A DNA stretch of 64,000 nt, from assembly GCA_036583965.1 (NCBI GenBank), contig JAZBQD010000014.1:41402990-41466989 (forward strand), read 5' to 3'. The notes beneath the pieces are model-generated. The model worked only from the letters and a program-made list of their open reading frames with translations. It was not told the DNA's origin and ran no database searches. The position numbers were made by a program, and so were the translations under genes. This document shows, piece after piece, positions 1 through 13,580 of this stretch (position 1 is the stretch's first letter; each line of letters opens with the position of its first letter). This DNA comes from Prunella strophiata (taxonomy: Eukaryota > Chordata > Aves > Passeriformes > Prunellidae).

Positions 1-2071
1 TTGGATAGTTAGTATTGATGTCAGAACACAATCCATTCCAAAGTGTGGGTCTGTGAGATTCTCTTTGTTCCAGAGACCTAGCTAAATTTTTAATTTGGTG
101 CAGGGAGACTTTGTTACTTTTACTGAGTTTTATTTCAGTTACTGTTGAAAAAAATTACTTGTTTGTCAGTCCTGATTTGTTCCAATTTGATTCACTACCA
201 CCTCTAACTTAAATGAAACTGAGAAAGTGCATCAAGAGAAAGCAAAAGTGCTGGAGGACTTATGTAGCATTTGAATGAGTTCTGTGAAAGTCACTCTAGA
301 CAAGACAGAGGTAACACCCTTTTTCTGATGACTGGGGGTTAATTATTTCTCTTATTTCTCCTGACAAACCTGTGTACAGTTGAGGACTGTATTATTGGGT
401 ATTCAGATGAGGTACAAGTCATGCCAGTATTTCTGTTGCATGGGCTGATCTGAATTATCCAGGACATAAAGGGTAGGCATTCCTCCTTTACATTGTGAAC
501 TGTAATGCTGAATCTTTTGAATATCAGTTGGATATTTTTTTAGTTGTTGATATATAATTTTTATTAACCAATACTTGAAAATCAAGAGGAAAACACAGCT
601 GATCAAAAATGCAGATTGTTGCTTCATTTACAGTATGCACTAAACCCCTATTCCACAGACTAGACTGGTTTTCAGTTGCTTTCTGGGAACACATATACTC
701 TGGGAACACTGCAAGAGTGTTTTCATTCACAGTGTGATAGAACTTGAACTTGTAGATAATTAGGGCTTGTTAAAAACTCTTTTTGTTACAAAACAGTGTT
801 GCTTAAATTTTTTTTTCTTTTTTTCTTTTTTTCTTTTTTTGTCTGAGAAAGTTTTAAAGCCTTCAGATGAGAAAATTTTCATTAGGTCAGTGACACAGTC
901 CTAGTCATTCTGAGACATTGAAAGAGGAGAATAATTGTGTTTTGGGAGAAATCATTGAATATAATTATTAGCTATGTTATTAATTTTTGTAAGGTGTTTT
1001 GAACTTTGGTAAGAATTTAATATCATGGGTCGGAGTGCAGGAATGTTTTCTTAATGTGGTGAATTAAATAGACTTAGCCTCTTTCTTCCTGCTTTACAGC
1101 TTCTGCCTTCACACAGATTAAGTATCATTCACAAAACTTTAACATGAAACTGTCATGCTGTGATCTGATTCTGGTGTGAGTCCCATGTGATAGAGATAAT
1201 CCAGGCAGTGGATGGACACAGGGTTTGTATTTCTCATGCAGTTTCCCATTGTTTTGTGTCTGTGATCATTTAGGTAGAATTAACATCTAACTACATGATT
1301 TACTTAGATCATGTTATAATGCAATTTATCTTTCAATTTATTCAAGGATAAATAATTGAAATCATACAAGCAGGCCCTCCACCCAGTCCAAGGCTCCTTT
1401 AAAGAAGTTAATATGGCTGAATCAATTGAAATAGTTTTTCAGCATTTTATTGTCTTACCTTTTCAGAAAGACAAGAGACAGAGAATGGAAGAAAGGGGAA
1501 ACTCTGTGACTTGAACCTCAAAGCAATGTCACTTAAAAGCTTCTGTTTTCATGAGCTGTGTGAAATGAAAAAGCATTCCAGAACGTGGAGGGTACCTCAG
1601 AAAGTTATTTGAAGTTATTCTCTTGACTGTCAGGGAAAGTAGAAGCAGAGAGAAACAGAGTATAATTTTACTTCCTAAGAAAACATTAAATTCTCCCTTT
1701 GTTATTGAATATTAGAAATTGCACAAAGTGATTCAGATAATTTTAATTAATTTCCCCCCAGGCAGGATTTTGGGTGGTGACTCCAAACTTACCTGATATT
1801 AAAAGAGGAATGTGCCAGTGAAATGAAGTCTAAGTGTGCAAGTTACAGCAGCCTTGAGACAGAAGTGAATTCCACACTGGTAAATAATCTAAGTTTATAA
1901 ACCTGTTTATTCTGGCTTAATGGAAAAGTACATTGATATTTCCCTTGATAAATATTTGAGGCACTCATCATCTTTTAAAAGCATCTTATCTAAAAGCAGA
2001 AAAAGAAAAATAATATAGTTTGTACTCACTTTCTCTTCTTCATTATTGAAAATGGTAACATTTTTATACAG
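1..2071. other. Unique AT-rich sequence, no gene seen
   Basis: No convincing exon, RNA gene or dated repeat is visible. The only marked structure is a T-rich tract at 808-840, runs of seven or more T broken by single C. Short open frames here lack coding character and splice context. Confidence 0.6.
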
Positions 2072-2174
2072 CAGAAGGCTACAGCACCTTGGGTGTGGAA
2101 CTCTGTGATTGTCTAAAGCAGGCTGAAGATCTACAGAACAGACTCTGTACCATGAACCTCCACAGTCAGCACAG
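2072..2174 (+). CDS. Candidate coding exon of an unidentified + strand gene
   Basis: Seen: the segment follows a pyrimidine tract and TATACAG acceptor (AG at 2070-2071) and ends at a CAG|GTAGGC donor. Of the three frames only one is open through all 103 bp: two bases complete an incoming codon, 33 codons follow, and two bases remain. The peptide contains the helix-like stretch CLKQAEDLQNRLC. The two leftover bases match in phase with the single base that the candidate exon at 39032 must contribute. Against it: the pyrimidine tract lies some distance from the AG, there is no CpG enrichment, and a 105-codon open frame overlaps on the minus strand. The distance to the next candidate is about 37 kb. 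I do not recognise the protein. This is the weakest member of the chain and could be a pseudo-exon. Confidence 0.22.
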
Positions 2175-3023
2175 GTAGGCAGTAAACATAGGGCTACAAT
2201 GCTACTTCCCTGTTTTCTCTTCAAATCTGAATTATTTTCTTTAAGTTACCAAGATAACTTATGTAAATTTTTTAATCTATGTGGAAATTAAGAAATTCAT
2301 CTTTTTCCTTTCCTTTTTTTTTTTCCCCAGTTATTCCTCATATGATTATGTAGTTTATGAAAGAAAATGCCTCTGTACAGAAATAGATTGGTGTATTTTC
2401 ATCTCTAGAGTAGGAGACAGTTTGTGCTGAAGGAAATCTGGAAATATTGCCCTTAAAGGATTGCAGAACAGCATCATTCAGGCTCATGTAACACAGTGCA
2501 TATTAATAAATATGCAAATTGAGTTCTACTTCATGTTTAGTGATCATATGCTTGTGTTAACAACAAATAAATGTGTGGTTTTTAAAATATTTTCAAATAT
2601 GGCTCTTCTAACCTAAACTAAAGATGGTTAGAAAGGTGGCCTGCATTCTTCATTCAAACATCAAAGAAATGGTATTCAGTACTCCAACTAATGCCAATAA
2701 AGAACAAAAAACTTGTACACATTCCTCCAAAGAGCACTTATTTTAGAAATAAAAAGGAAAACAATCCTATCATAACAGTAAAAACAACCACTAAAATAGT
2801 AATAATAAAGTATTAGTAATTATCCTACCTAACCCAGCAAAATACACTGTGAAAATCCAGCAATGCAAATAGAACCCTTTTACATTGTGGTAAATAAGTG
2901 CAGGTTAATTCTTTGTGAAGGTGCAACATTATCAGTTGTTGTACTGAAGTAATATAGTATGCATGTATAAAAATCTGCTCCTGTCTCACCAGTCTGAAGC
3001 AATCTCTTTTTCCTAAAATAGAC

Positions 3024-3050
3024 ATCAATCAATCAAATCAATCAATCAAT
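3024..3050. repeat. (AATC)n microsatellite
   Basis: About six copies of ATCA/AATC, with one extra A that shifts the register in the middle. Short and imperfect. Confidence 0.85.
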
Positions 3051-5417
3051 ATCATCACCTAAAAGCAAAACCCTAGGGGAAAAAAATAAAGATTTTTTGC
3101 ATGTAACCAACATCAAGTGTTGACAAACTAAGAGGAAAGATGAGTTCAGACTGAAAATTTTACCTTTGGTCAGTGGCCTTTGTTTAATCCAGACCTTCTC
3201 TGGCAATTAAGTCTCTTCTGTGACCTGTCTTTGATGGAGAAATTGGTTTTTAAAAAGCAGTATTCAAACTCTTTTGGAAAAGATCAAAGCCAAATCTATA
3301 AATCTACCCTTGAAACTAACTGCTAAATGTAGTGGATGAAATAACAGGGTTACAAAGTACATATTTTAGAAGAAATCATCCCTCAGATAGGTGTAATTTT
3401 TTATGATTTTGAGGTACACAACCTGAAAGAAGGGTCAGAAGTGCAAATGATGGAGTCAAGAGTAAGAGGTTGAAACCTTGGAAAGCTGAGTGGTAAATGT
3501 TTTAAGAGTTTCAACCTGAATTCTGGACAACAAACAAGCAGACTATACAGCTAGCAGCTAGTCTGGAAAAAACCTACAGATCACCCCAGACAAGGAAGCT
3601 GTAATACCTTCTGCTATTTCTTCTTTTTATTTCCCTTATTTCTGCAAACAAGTTTTCAAATGTATTGAATCTTCACTCCCTAGTTTTATCTGAATATATG
3701 AAACACGTCTAGGAATATTCTGGGCACAAAGAGCAGCTGGCATAATACAAACTAGGATTATGCAAACAAGAGTTTCCAAAGTGGGGGTGGCAAAACTTCC
3801 GTTTTGAGAATGCTACCTGAGACCTCACAAGTGCTGAATCGTGCCCAGTTTTGTCTGGGAAAGTGTTAGTTGGCCTGAGCCCAAGGCAAGTCAGGGTCCA
3901 ATCTCACAGTCAGTTGAATAGATTTTCAGGTCCTGGTGGCTGGTAAAGCCCCTGAATGCTCCTCAGTTTGCTTGGCTGTCACATGCAGAGTTTCATACTG
4001 AGGGCGACTTTCCTCCCTAAGTAGTGCTGGAAAAAAACAATTTTTATACATTTATACAGCCACTTGAAGCTTGCCATGCTGGGTTAAGATATTGGAGCTC
4101 CTACATGCCAACATTTTTTCTGTAAGAGGCTTCGATCTGATTCTGAGTATGAGGCAACCGATTTTTGTGTCTGCATTGCAATATTAATAAAATATTTCAA
4201 TAAAATTTCCAGTAACAATGCTTCCAGTTGTTTGATTTTAGGGTGTAGTTATCTGAATAAATGTTTACCCTGAACTATCATGCTGTCATCAAATAAAGGT
4301 ACATCTAGTGCAGGTGTACAGGTACTTTGTATGCAGTTATTAGCAGGTATAAGTTTGTGCATGCAAAAGAAAAGGACCTAAAAGACGTGATTAATTATCT
4401 CGTAGTCACAGCACCAGCTTGTGCTGACCTGAGATATTGCCTCTGCTTAATAAGACACATTCAAACCTGTCCCTTTTCACCTAAATTCATATTCATCCTG
4501 TGTCCATTCAAACAGCCTGATTTTGTTTCACTGCTTCTGTCCTGACTGCCTGAATGTGCAGCCAAATAGAGTTTAGCACTGTGCCATTGTTGTAAATAAC
4601 ATATATCAGGAATGTAGTTCACAGGCACAGACAGCAAAGAGGCAAGAAACTAACATCACTAACTCCAGCTTTTAAAAACTGTAGCACATAGAAATATCTG
4701 CATTTTTCTTGGCCACCATCCAAGCAGCTTCAACATTCAGACCTAATTGGACTAAGCAACAAATCATACAATATTTAGTTACTCATTCAATGAATACCTT
4801 ATTTTCCTGATCATACACATAGATATGAAGGAGGAAAAATCCAAATGAACTTATTTTCATTATGAACAGAATTGTTTTCAAAGAGAATGATTTCCTTGAG
4901 TCATCAGTAGAACTTGGTTTTTATGCCAGAATTACTCAGCCTGAGACTGACTGCTTAAGAAACTATTTTTTTTCCATTAACAGGGAGATGCAAAATGTTT
5001 TTAAAATGATCACTTTGGACTAATTAAATGGAATATTGGACTCACTTCATATTACCCTGCAAGTTTTCTTTAATAGAACTTCCTCTCCTTTTCCAAAATG
5101 GCCAATTAGATAAGAGTGACAGCTGTTGGGGTGGCAGAAGCCACCAAAAGATGTACCAAAAGATGATAAAAAGAATTACTTCTCTTTTTTAAAAAAGACA
5201 CATTTTCACATAGTGTAGTGGAGAAGATGCAGCAAATCAACTTGTAGTGGCAGATTGGCATTTCTTAGCCTGTTCTGAATATATGGCTACTTGTTTTAGT
5301 TTTGCTGGTTGCATCTAGGGACCCAGAAAAGGTAGACACAGAAAAAAATGGACATACCTGCCAGTATGGCTCTCAATCTGATTTGCAACCTATTCCTAGA
5401 CTAGGAGAGAAAGAGAA

Positions 5418-5435
5418 GGGAAGGGAGGGGGGGGG
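5418..5435 (+). other. G-quadruplex-capable G-run
   Basis: GGG-AA-GGG-A followed by nine G. The last run can split into two triplets, so four G-triplets with loops of one or two bases are available. It stands out in AT-rich surroundings. Formation in vivo is inference. Confidence 0.5.
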
Positions 5436-7291
5436 CTGCCAGTGCTAGCTCACATTCAGCCTGATGCCAGCCAGCACCCCAAGATCTCTTCATGCAGGGC
5501 TGAAGAAGGACTGAAAAACAGTGGGAAAAGGATTGTTTTGGTCTTGACATACACATAAGATACATAAGATATATTTCAGTGATTAGTAACCCCATGTAAT
5601 AGTTTATAAGAAAGTTATGTGTCTGACCATATTGTTCAGTCTCCCTGTGGGCAGGGGGGACCATGCCTGTGCTTCTCTCTTGATGCAGTCCCGCTCTCTC
5701 TACTTTACTCTCCCTACTTTGGAGCTGAGTCTCAGTTCACAATTTTCTGGATTCCTCTGCCAAGTCCTTGGAAGACTGAGCTAGGTTTTCACCATGCTAA
5801 AGACTTTCCTGACAGTGCCCAGTTTGAAATTTCTTTACATTTCATGAAAATTTTTTTACACAGTTTGACATTTTTGTTTCAGCCAAAAAATAGCTATTGA
5901 TTCCTTGTTTGCCTTGAAGATGCATTTTCAATGACGAAATAAATTCTTTTCAACTGTATCCATTAATTGACTTTTCCCCCCCATGTTTAGAGGTACTAAT
6001 ACTGATTTGAAGCCCTACATGATGAAATTGCTATGTGTGACTGAAACAGAGAGACTGCTGATACAAGTCAGAAATAAAAACATTACATTACCTCCTAAGG
6101 CACTGTTTTATATTTTAACAAAATCTTCATTTTAACTTTGTCCTCTTCTGCATTATCAGAGTACTTCACTGGTATTCCAGCAGACAGAGGAAATCAGGAT
6201 GGGACATTTTCAACATCATTTTAACATACACAAATCTATGTAAAGTAAAGGACACTAGAAACAGTAAAGGCATTCATCTCATAGGTGATTGTCCACACAA
6301 CTTGCTGGAACAGCTCATACGCTGACAATGAAACACATTTATTTATTATAAACATGTTTGATTAAGAGAGAAAAAGCCCCTCATGATCAAAGGACTAATT
6401 GTGGCAAGTATGTGGATTACCTTTTGGGTTGTTTGTAACTCTTGGGCTGCTGAACAACTTAATTAATAAAGTATAAAGCAAGCTCTGTCATGACACTCTG
6501 AAGAACCTATTTTACAGTTTGGTTACATTTTCAGAGTATTTTAATGCCTGGCTTCACCATTTTAAGCCATAAGGATTGATCCCACTTTATTTATGCAAAT
6601 AGTTCTTTTGTAATTATGGTCTTTTAGCCTTTCTGGTTTTCATCATATTTTAATTTATATTAATTATTTAATTTATATTAAAATTCCTTTGCTTTAGAAA
6701 ACAACTCAATTTTACATTTGAGAACTGAACAAAGGGGAAATTATCTAGGTGCTCCTTTGGCAATATTACACTCTAATTTTCTTCAGCTTTAAAATTTATT
6801 GCAGAGTTGTATCCATGAGCAATGAGTCTTAATATTATCTTGACAAGCTTGTTTTCACATTTGTCAAAGTCCAAGGAAACAGAGAAGATCACCATGGCAG
6901 GTGTTCTACCTTGGACCTTTTAAATAGACAAAGACATTAGAAAGGAGAACTCACATCTGTCCAAAATTTCTGTTAGTGTCACATTGTTCAACTTTTGAAG
7001 AAGGAAACTTTCAAAGGTCTTTTTATTGTTTCAAAATAGTGGCTGCTTGCACTCAAGTGAAATTTTCACAGCATCAGTACATCTCTGTTGGCTAAATGCA
7101 TCTTCTTTAATCTGAGTAGAGACATTTCTTCCCTGTTTCAGATCAATGGGGAAATTTCACATTTCCAGTCAGCATATTAGACATTATGCAACATTTATGC
7201 CCTCATGTTCCTTTCTCTAAGAATTGTTACATATGTTGTTCAGAGTAAGAACTCTGAGGCAACAGATCAGTCATCTAAAACAGAGTCAAAA

Positions 7292-7338
7292 ATCTGACAA
7301 ATCTGACAAATCTGACAAAACAGGCAAAAATCTGACAA
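7292..7338. repeat. 9-bp tandem repeat (ATCTGACAA)
   Basis: Three contiguous perfect copies of ATCTGACAA at 7292-7318, an 11-bp interruption (AACAGGCAAAA), and a fourth copy at 7330-7338. Too few copies for a classical minisatellite. Slippage is the likely origin. Confidence 0.8.
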
Positions 7339-7869
7339 ATTTGCTGATAAGAGAAATATCTTGTGCATGAATAAACTCCAGCATTGAAGACAGGTGTTTG
7401 AAGAGCTCTGACATCTACCACTGAAGTCTAAGAAAGGTGAAAGAAAAACTGGGGTTTGGGTCATCAAAAATCCATTCTTGACTGCATATCCAGTCTTCCA
7501 GTATTTTAAAAAAGCCTTGCACTACCTGAAATGCAACTTAAAACATTTCTCAATGTTTTAGAAATCTTCAGCTTTGGAAATTGTTGCTGGGTCTCTAAAA
7601 GCACTGTCTAACTCTTCACATCCTTTGGTCCCAGGAGAGATGTTTACATCATTACCATGTGCTGCAACAGTTAGAAAATGGGATAGCTTTTACCATCGTC
7701 ATGAATACTCCACATAATTGGGGCTTAATCAGAGAGATCCCAAGGGTAGCATAATGGTACTTAATTAGGATAGTAGTGTCATCAGGCAAAGGTTGCTCTG
7801 TAATTAAAGCACAGAACTATGCAAATCACCTCATCTCTCTCTCCCTCTCTTTTTAAGAAGCTAAAGGTA

Positions 7870-8147
7870 TTTTTATATGGGCAGATAGTAACAGGACAAA
7901 GGGCAAATGGTTTTAAACTGAAAGAAGGTAGATTTAGATCAGATGCTCAGGAAGGAAAATTTTACCCAGAGAGTGATGAAGCACTGGAACAGGCTGCCTA
8001 GGGAAGATATGGATGCCCCATGTTAGATGGGGCCCTGAGTAACCTGACCTAGGGAATGATATCCCTATCCACAGTGGGATTGGAACTTGGTGAGTTTTAA
8101 GGTTTCCTCCAACACAAGCCATTCCATGACTCTATGAGTCTATGATT
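7870..8147 (+). mobile_element. CR1 LINE 3' end, degraded
   Basis: The order of phrases matches the avian CR1 3' end: a TTTTAAACTGAAAGAAGGTA-like stretch, CACTGGAACAGGCTGCC, GGATGCCCCAT, a pyrimidine-rich CCTCCAACAC segment and the terminal ATGACTCTATGAGTCTATGATT octamers. An internal deletion removes the part between GATGCCCCAT and the following GATGGGG. It is 5'-truncated and non-coding. Old substitutions are scattered throughout. Confidence 0.85.
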
Positions 8148-11100
8148 ATAACAAGAAAAGGATAAGCCATCCATTCCTGTCTTTGGCTTCAGAAGTAACT
8201 CCTTATGTTAGTAACAGAAGTAAGGAAAGATGAAGTTTTAACAATGTTCCTGTGTAGTATACCCAGGGTTAGTATGTTCTGTATTCATTTAACAATCAAG
8301 TTACAACCCACCAATTTTTAGATTAATTTTGATCTCTGGGGTCTCTAGATAGTCAGTGTCCTATTTATCCTTTATGGTGCAAGTACCCTTTTTAAGAGGG
8401 TTTAAGAAGTAAGATTGTCTCTGCTGCACCATATATCACAGATATATATTTCAAAACCTTGAAATTTGAGGTTCAAATTTCTGTTCCAGTTAACATCCTT
8501 CAGAAATGTCGTTTTAATGAAGAATTTGGGGAGGAAAAGAGAGAAGAATTATAGCATACGCTTTTTACAAGGACAATGAATGCAAGACTCTGTGTGAGGA
8601 GGTGTTTATGATTTACATATCCATGGCAGAGTGCCTGTGTAAGAATAAACAGTGCAAAGAGAAGGAGTAGACTGTCTCAATGTGTTGTGAAAAGTTGTCC
8701 TCTCTAAACTAACAGAATTTATACCTAGCTTCTGGGAAAGGCAAGATCCCATTTATTTTCTTCTGCTGAATATTTTGCTAAATAGGAACAATGATATCTT
8801 GCTACTCAATAAAATAACTTTTCTCCCGATAAGAACCCTTGATAATAACAAGTGCCATGCACACACTTTCTTGACATTAAATTCTGTACTTTTTTTTTTT
8901 TTTTTTTAATCTGAAGGCAATTTATGATAAACCTCTTTTATAAAACCCAAAACACTTGTCAGTATGTGTTGCTCATTACAGACTCACTCTCCTAGTACCA
9001 CTGGTTGCCTGAGGATGGCAATGCATAACCTCTCATAATTATCTGTTTATAGCTGGGCTGAAAGTATTTTTCTCATGGTGTAATTTATGGAGAGTGGCAG
9101 CCTCCCATTTGTCCTGCTTTGACCAACAGTGCCAACAGCAAGTTTTACACAACAATCCTTGTGGCTGGAATGTGCTTGCATGGAGAACATCACAGGAACA
9201 ACATTTCATTGCCAAAAATTCATCATGTAGCTTCAGATTCTATCCTGGGAAGAAATCAGTCCCCAAGGTATAGTAGCCAATGGAGAAGAGGAAAAAATCT
9301 GGAAGATCTGTGTGGTTGTTTAAATAATTCCCTATATCCAGAGAAGCAAGTGATGCAACTTGGCACCCAGAAAAAGATGATTTTTTTTTTTTTTGCTGGA
9401 GAGTTTATTTTGGTCCACAAGTTGGGGGTGGGGAAATTTGTGTACACAGACATAAATATTTCTCATATCTATTTCCAGTACAGCCCAGTGAACTTGCTGT
9501 TGGGAAAAAATTGAAAGTCTCTTAGATGTAAATCTTCCTAAGAATTTTTTATCTGATGAATCTTTCCATAGAAAAGTATTTGATATTAATATTATCTGAG
9601 CTTTAAATGAGACTGCCCAGTAGATTCCATAGATATGCTTTAGTTCAGGAGTCACTGTGCTGACAACTTCATCTTTCTTCCAGTTCTTCCCTACGCCAAA
9701 TAGCAGAATATCAAGAGTTTTTAAAGTTCACTCAGTGCATTTTTTAGTTTATAATGTGATATCCAGCTTTGATATAAGTTATTGAATTTCTGAAGGTACA
9801 AAAGTAGTTATTCATAATGAATATTAATTGCAAGCAAGAGTAAACTACACAAAAACATTGCTTTTATAATCTCATTATAATATGTTAGAAAATTTTGTGC
9901 TCTAAGGCTTCTGATTTAAAATTTGGATGAAGTGCCTTACATAATTTGCAAATTCTCACAGCTCTAAGCAATATGTAAAGACATTTTCTATGGTATTAAT
10001 TGTGATTATTTTAAATAACTTTTTAAGTTCAAAATTTTGTACAAATACTTATTAATTTGACATGATAGGAAGAAAATTGGCTTTTGCCAATTTTTAGATT
10101 AGTTCCTGGGAGGGCATACTGTCTTGAGTGTAGGCTGTCATGAATGTGATTGTTGGATGTCCATAAAAATAAATACCATATGAATTAGTGTCCATATAAA
10201 CCAATGTCCATACCCACACATCAAAAAGTCCATCCTCACTAGGAAACAGAGAAGCTGGAAAGCCTGGCTGTGTTACCAGGAATTCCTGTACAGGGAGATT
10301 TCTTGGAGTCAAAATTATCTCCAGCATTGGAAATATCTCTGATAAGTCTAGGGGGTGAATGTGCTTTTACATTTCAAGTTATTTCCAGAAAGAGGAGGGA
10401 GAGATGAATGAAAGGCCCATGATTGCACACAAAAGAAAGGTACTTTATAAATGACCAAGTACTTTATAATGATCTGTGCATGCTGATCTTGGATGTCTCA
10501 TGTCCTAATGCAATTTTTAATGCCAGAACAGTTAGTATCATATATTTCATTGCCTCAGATCTAAAGATTTTGGAGTATTTTAATTTTCACATGCCAAGTT
10601 ATTTTTGTGTAATTTTAAAATGCATAAATAATTCATTGTTGAGATGACATAATGAGGGTATCATTGATGACATGAAGATGCTGCATAAATATGATTAAAG
10701 GTTTATCAAACTATAGAAGTGTCAGCTGTACTTGGTAGAAGTGCTAGACAGTTTGTGACAGGCCTTTTTAAGAAAAATACCATAGGATTCTTTCTCCATA
10801 GATTTTTCACAACTAAATAGAAAAAACTGTGTGAGAAACAGGCGCTGTTTGGTATGGTGTTCACCAGGGGAGAAAATGTGAATTAACAAATAATCAATTT
10901 AATTTCTGTTTTAATTCATAATAAATAACACCAACATCCCATGACTATTCTTTTTGTGCTAATAGCTACTCATCTGAATGGCATTTGTGAACATCAGTAT
11001 AATCAGTACAAGAACAATGAGATCTAAAAGCATACAGGAATAAATTAAGGTATTTTCACAAATGAAAACTCACTTAGAAAATGGTTTAATTTCTTTTGTT

Positions 11101-11314
11101 TCTAGAGAATTTTTCTTTCCTGCTTTAAACACTTTTGGGAGCCTGTGGATGCATTCTAGGAAGTTGGAATGTCAACTGCCTCTGGTTATCTGTCTTGGGG
11201 ACACAGTTTTTGGCATGCCTGGTTCTGATGGTGCCAAACTTAAAATTGTACAGTTTAATCCAAACATGCCATTCCCTATTAAATGCCAAAGAGTGTCTGT
11301 GCCCCTGCAAGAAA
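8148..11314. other. Unique AT-rich sequence, no gene seen
   Basis: Contains homopolymer T runs at 8890-8908 (19 T) and 9381-9394 (14 T). A 131-codon open frame at 9119-9514 overlaps minus-strand frames and runs through the T tract. It shows no domain and is taken as chance. Confidence 0.55.
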
Positions 11315-11483
11315 ACCATTGGAATGGATTCCCAGAGTGGTGATGGAGCCATGGTTCCTCTAGGTGTTCAAGAAGGCTGGATGTGACACTTAGAGCTATG
11401 GTTTAATTGACAAGGTGGTGATCAGTCAGACTCAATGACTAAAGAGGTGTTTTCCAACCTAAAGGATTCTGTGATTCTGTGAT
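11315..11483 (+). mobile_element. CR1 LINE 3' end fragment
   Basis: Matches the CR1 variant that reads GGATGTGRCACTTRGTGCCATGG, then TTGACAAGGTGGTG, ACTCAATGA, TTTTCCAACCTAA and a terminal GATTCTGTGATTCTGTGATT. About 170 bp survive, 5'-truncated. Sense orientation follows from the terminal octamers. Confidence 0.85.
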
Positions 11484-13139
11484 TTTTCCTCGGATCTGTG
11501 ACTGATAAAATACAGAGCTGAGATCATAATATTTCAAGTGAAGTCACCACACATCTTTCATCTTAAAATGAGGATAATGGAATTGAAATTCAAGTGCTGA
11601 CATTTAAGTTGCAAACATGCAACCAGATTCAAATGAAACAAAATATAATGTGTAGTGGAGATAATGGGATTATGTACCTAATGATCACTTAATGGTTATG
11701 CAAGCATGACTAATTCAGGTCCACACATGGCTCAATTAACATGTAAAAAATATCTGTGAACAACATTTACTGTCACTTGTCTATCTCCTCCTTCTAGAGA
11801 AAATTTTATTAATGCAAACAACTACAGGAAAATAATGGCTCATTATTCTTCCACAAATACTGATTCAGGGATTCCTGTGAAACAAGGGCTTATTTGTCTG
11901 TATCTTATCCAGGTTAGGTTTTTCTTAGCATGCTTTTTTTGTTTAATCTGCCCTGATACACTGTCCAAGTGTTTTCACTTCAAAAAAATGATTGGTGTGG
12001 GTTAGTTGGTGAGATCTCTTGCTAAGGAGAGTTCTGCTGGAGAAGATTCTCCAGGTCAACATTTTACTGGAACTTTAGACTGAAAATTAAGGAAATTAAT
12101 TTCAGGGCAGCCATACTTACATTTTCTTTAATATTAAATGCAGACTAGTGTTATTTTATAATATTATATACAAAACTTTATTTCATTAAAATTAGAAAAT
12201 AAGTTGTCTATACTACTTTGAGGAGAGATATTTGGAGAAAGGAAAAAAATCACATTGCAGCCAAGGACAAGTCTTGTTACTATTGCTGGCAGCTATGTTA
12301 TTTCTGAAACATTGGGATAGGACTTACTGATGTACACAGTTCAGACAATAATATCTATATTTTAGTCAATACAGTAAAACACAACTTTCTCCTCTGGTAA
12401 CCATACAAGTCTCTTTAGCTTACTGTTACTTTTGTGATATCCAAGTGAAATAGCATCAGGGTGAAAGCTAAGATAAAAATCCATCTGGATTCAGTCATTT
12501 ATAAATCCAGTAAGCAGGAACAGCTTTGATAAAAAGAGCTACATTCCTACTGTCAACATTTTGTATTCTTCTACCATGAGCAAAGCTGAAGCTTATGAAA
12601 TCTCTTGCTGTTTGTAATGCAGTCTGCATTCTCTAAAGGGGAAAAAGAAAAGAAAAAAGAGTTCACAAATTATTTTGTTTGATATGTTCTTCTAAAAATA
12701 CTTTTTCTGCCCTAAGATAGATTGGCAAGGGATAATACAAGACAAGGATTGTTTGTATTTCTTTGCTTTAATATTGTACTTGGTCTCCAGAAACAGTGGA
12801 GCCTGTGGACATAGCTGAATATTTGCAGGCAGTGCAGCACCAAAGACCAGCCTTGCTCCCTCAGTCAGCAGAGATCTTTTCAATGTCACCAACAGGAAAT
12901 TAATCAGATGCCATGTGCACTGCAGTGAAAGACAAGTAAAGGGACCACTAAAAAACTGCTGCTTCTTGAATCTATACTACCAGCTAGGCATGGTCTCACT
13001 TGGAGGTAAGTTTTTAAAACATAGCTTTTAAAATTTTAAAATTTTTTAAAAGAAGTTAAATATATTGATAATGTTAATAACCTCTAAGTAGGCTGAAGGG
13101 AATTGCTGGGTATCCAGTTATACCACATGCAGATGGAAG
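11484..13139. other. Unique AT-rich sequence, no gene seen
   Basis: No recognisable gene or repeat. A GAG|GTAAGT donor-like site lies at about 13004, but the upstream segment has no matching partner in the exon chain. Confidence 0.5.
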
Positions 13140-13580
13140 ACTTGAACTTCTCTTGTAGATGTTGGTGTGGGTTAGCTAAAGTGGACAGTGAGGTGGATGG
13201 GACATGCCTGAGCAGCTGGTCCCAAACAGAACTGATCAGCAGCACTAAGTCCAGCTGCAGACAAGGCACTGGTGGGGTTTCCTAGATCCTGCTATGGAGG
13301 CCAGTATTATAACCTGTTCATTAACTATGTGGGTGGTAGGACAGAGTGAACCTTCAGGCAGTTTGCAGATGATACATAATTGGAAGGAGAGATTGCTGCA
13401 CCAGATGGGTGTGCTGTCATTCAGAGGGACCTGGACAAGTTGGAGAATTGGGTAGTCAGGAATTTTGTGAAGTTCAACAAGAGAAACAATCAAGTCCTGA
13501 ACCTGGGAGAGATAACTCCAGGCATAGTACAGGCCCAGGGACAAACAGCTGGAAAACAGCTTGGAAATGTCCAGTCTGGC
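13140..13580 (+). pseudogene. CR1 LINE ORF2 fragment (reverse transcriptase), dead
   Basis: The + strand encodes a decayed piece of the CR1 non-LTR retrotransposon reverse transcriptase. The catalytic box reads FADDT at 13362-13376 and is followed at once by an in-frame TAA. Reading on in the same frame gives IQRDLDKLENW and then KFNK, in the order and spacing found in CR1 polymerases (FADDTK..., then IQRDLDRLE.W, then MKFNK). Upstream DNA resembles the CR1 segment just before the polymerase core, but it carries stops and shifts. Only a few hundred bases of an element several kb long remain, and the 3' end is missing. It cannot be active. It lies about 1.7 kb from another CR1 fragment but is not joined to it. 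Confidence 0.85.

Larger units (their letters stand above)
2175..7869. other. Unique AT-rich sequence with small repeats only
   Basis: Apart from the tetranucleotide repeat at 3024, the G-run at 5418 and the nonanucleotide repeat at 7292, listed separately, I see no gene or mobile element. Short open frames such as 4327-4545 on the + strand and 5401-5900 on both strands have no recognisable domain. The part around 6300-6480 reads like unique, possibly conserved non-coding sequence, but this cannot be judged without alignment. Confidence 0.55.

Noticed and set aside
1129..1187. Short open segment between a CTTCACACAG acceptor and GTGAGT donor
   Set aside because: Its outgoing phase does not fit the candidate at 2072, and 59 bp open in one frame is expected by chance.
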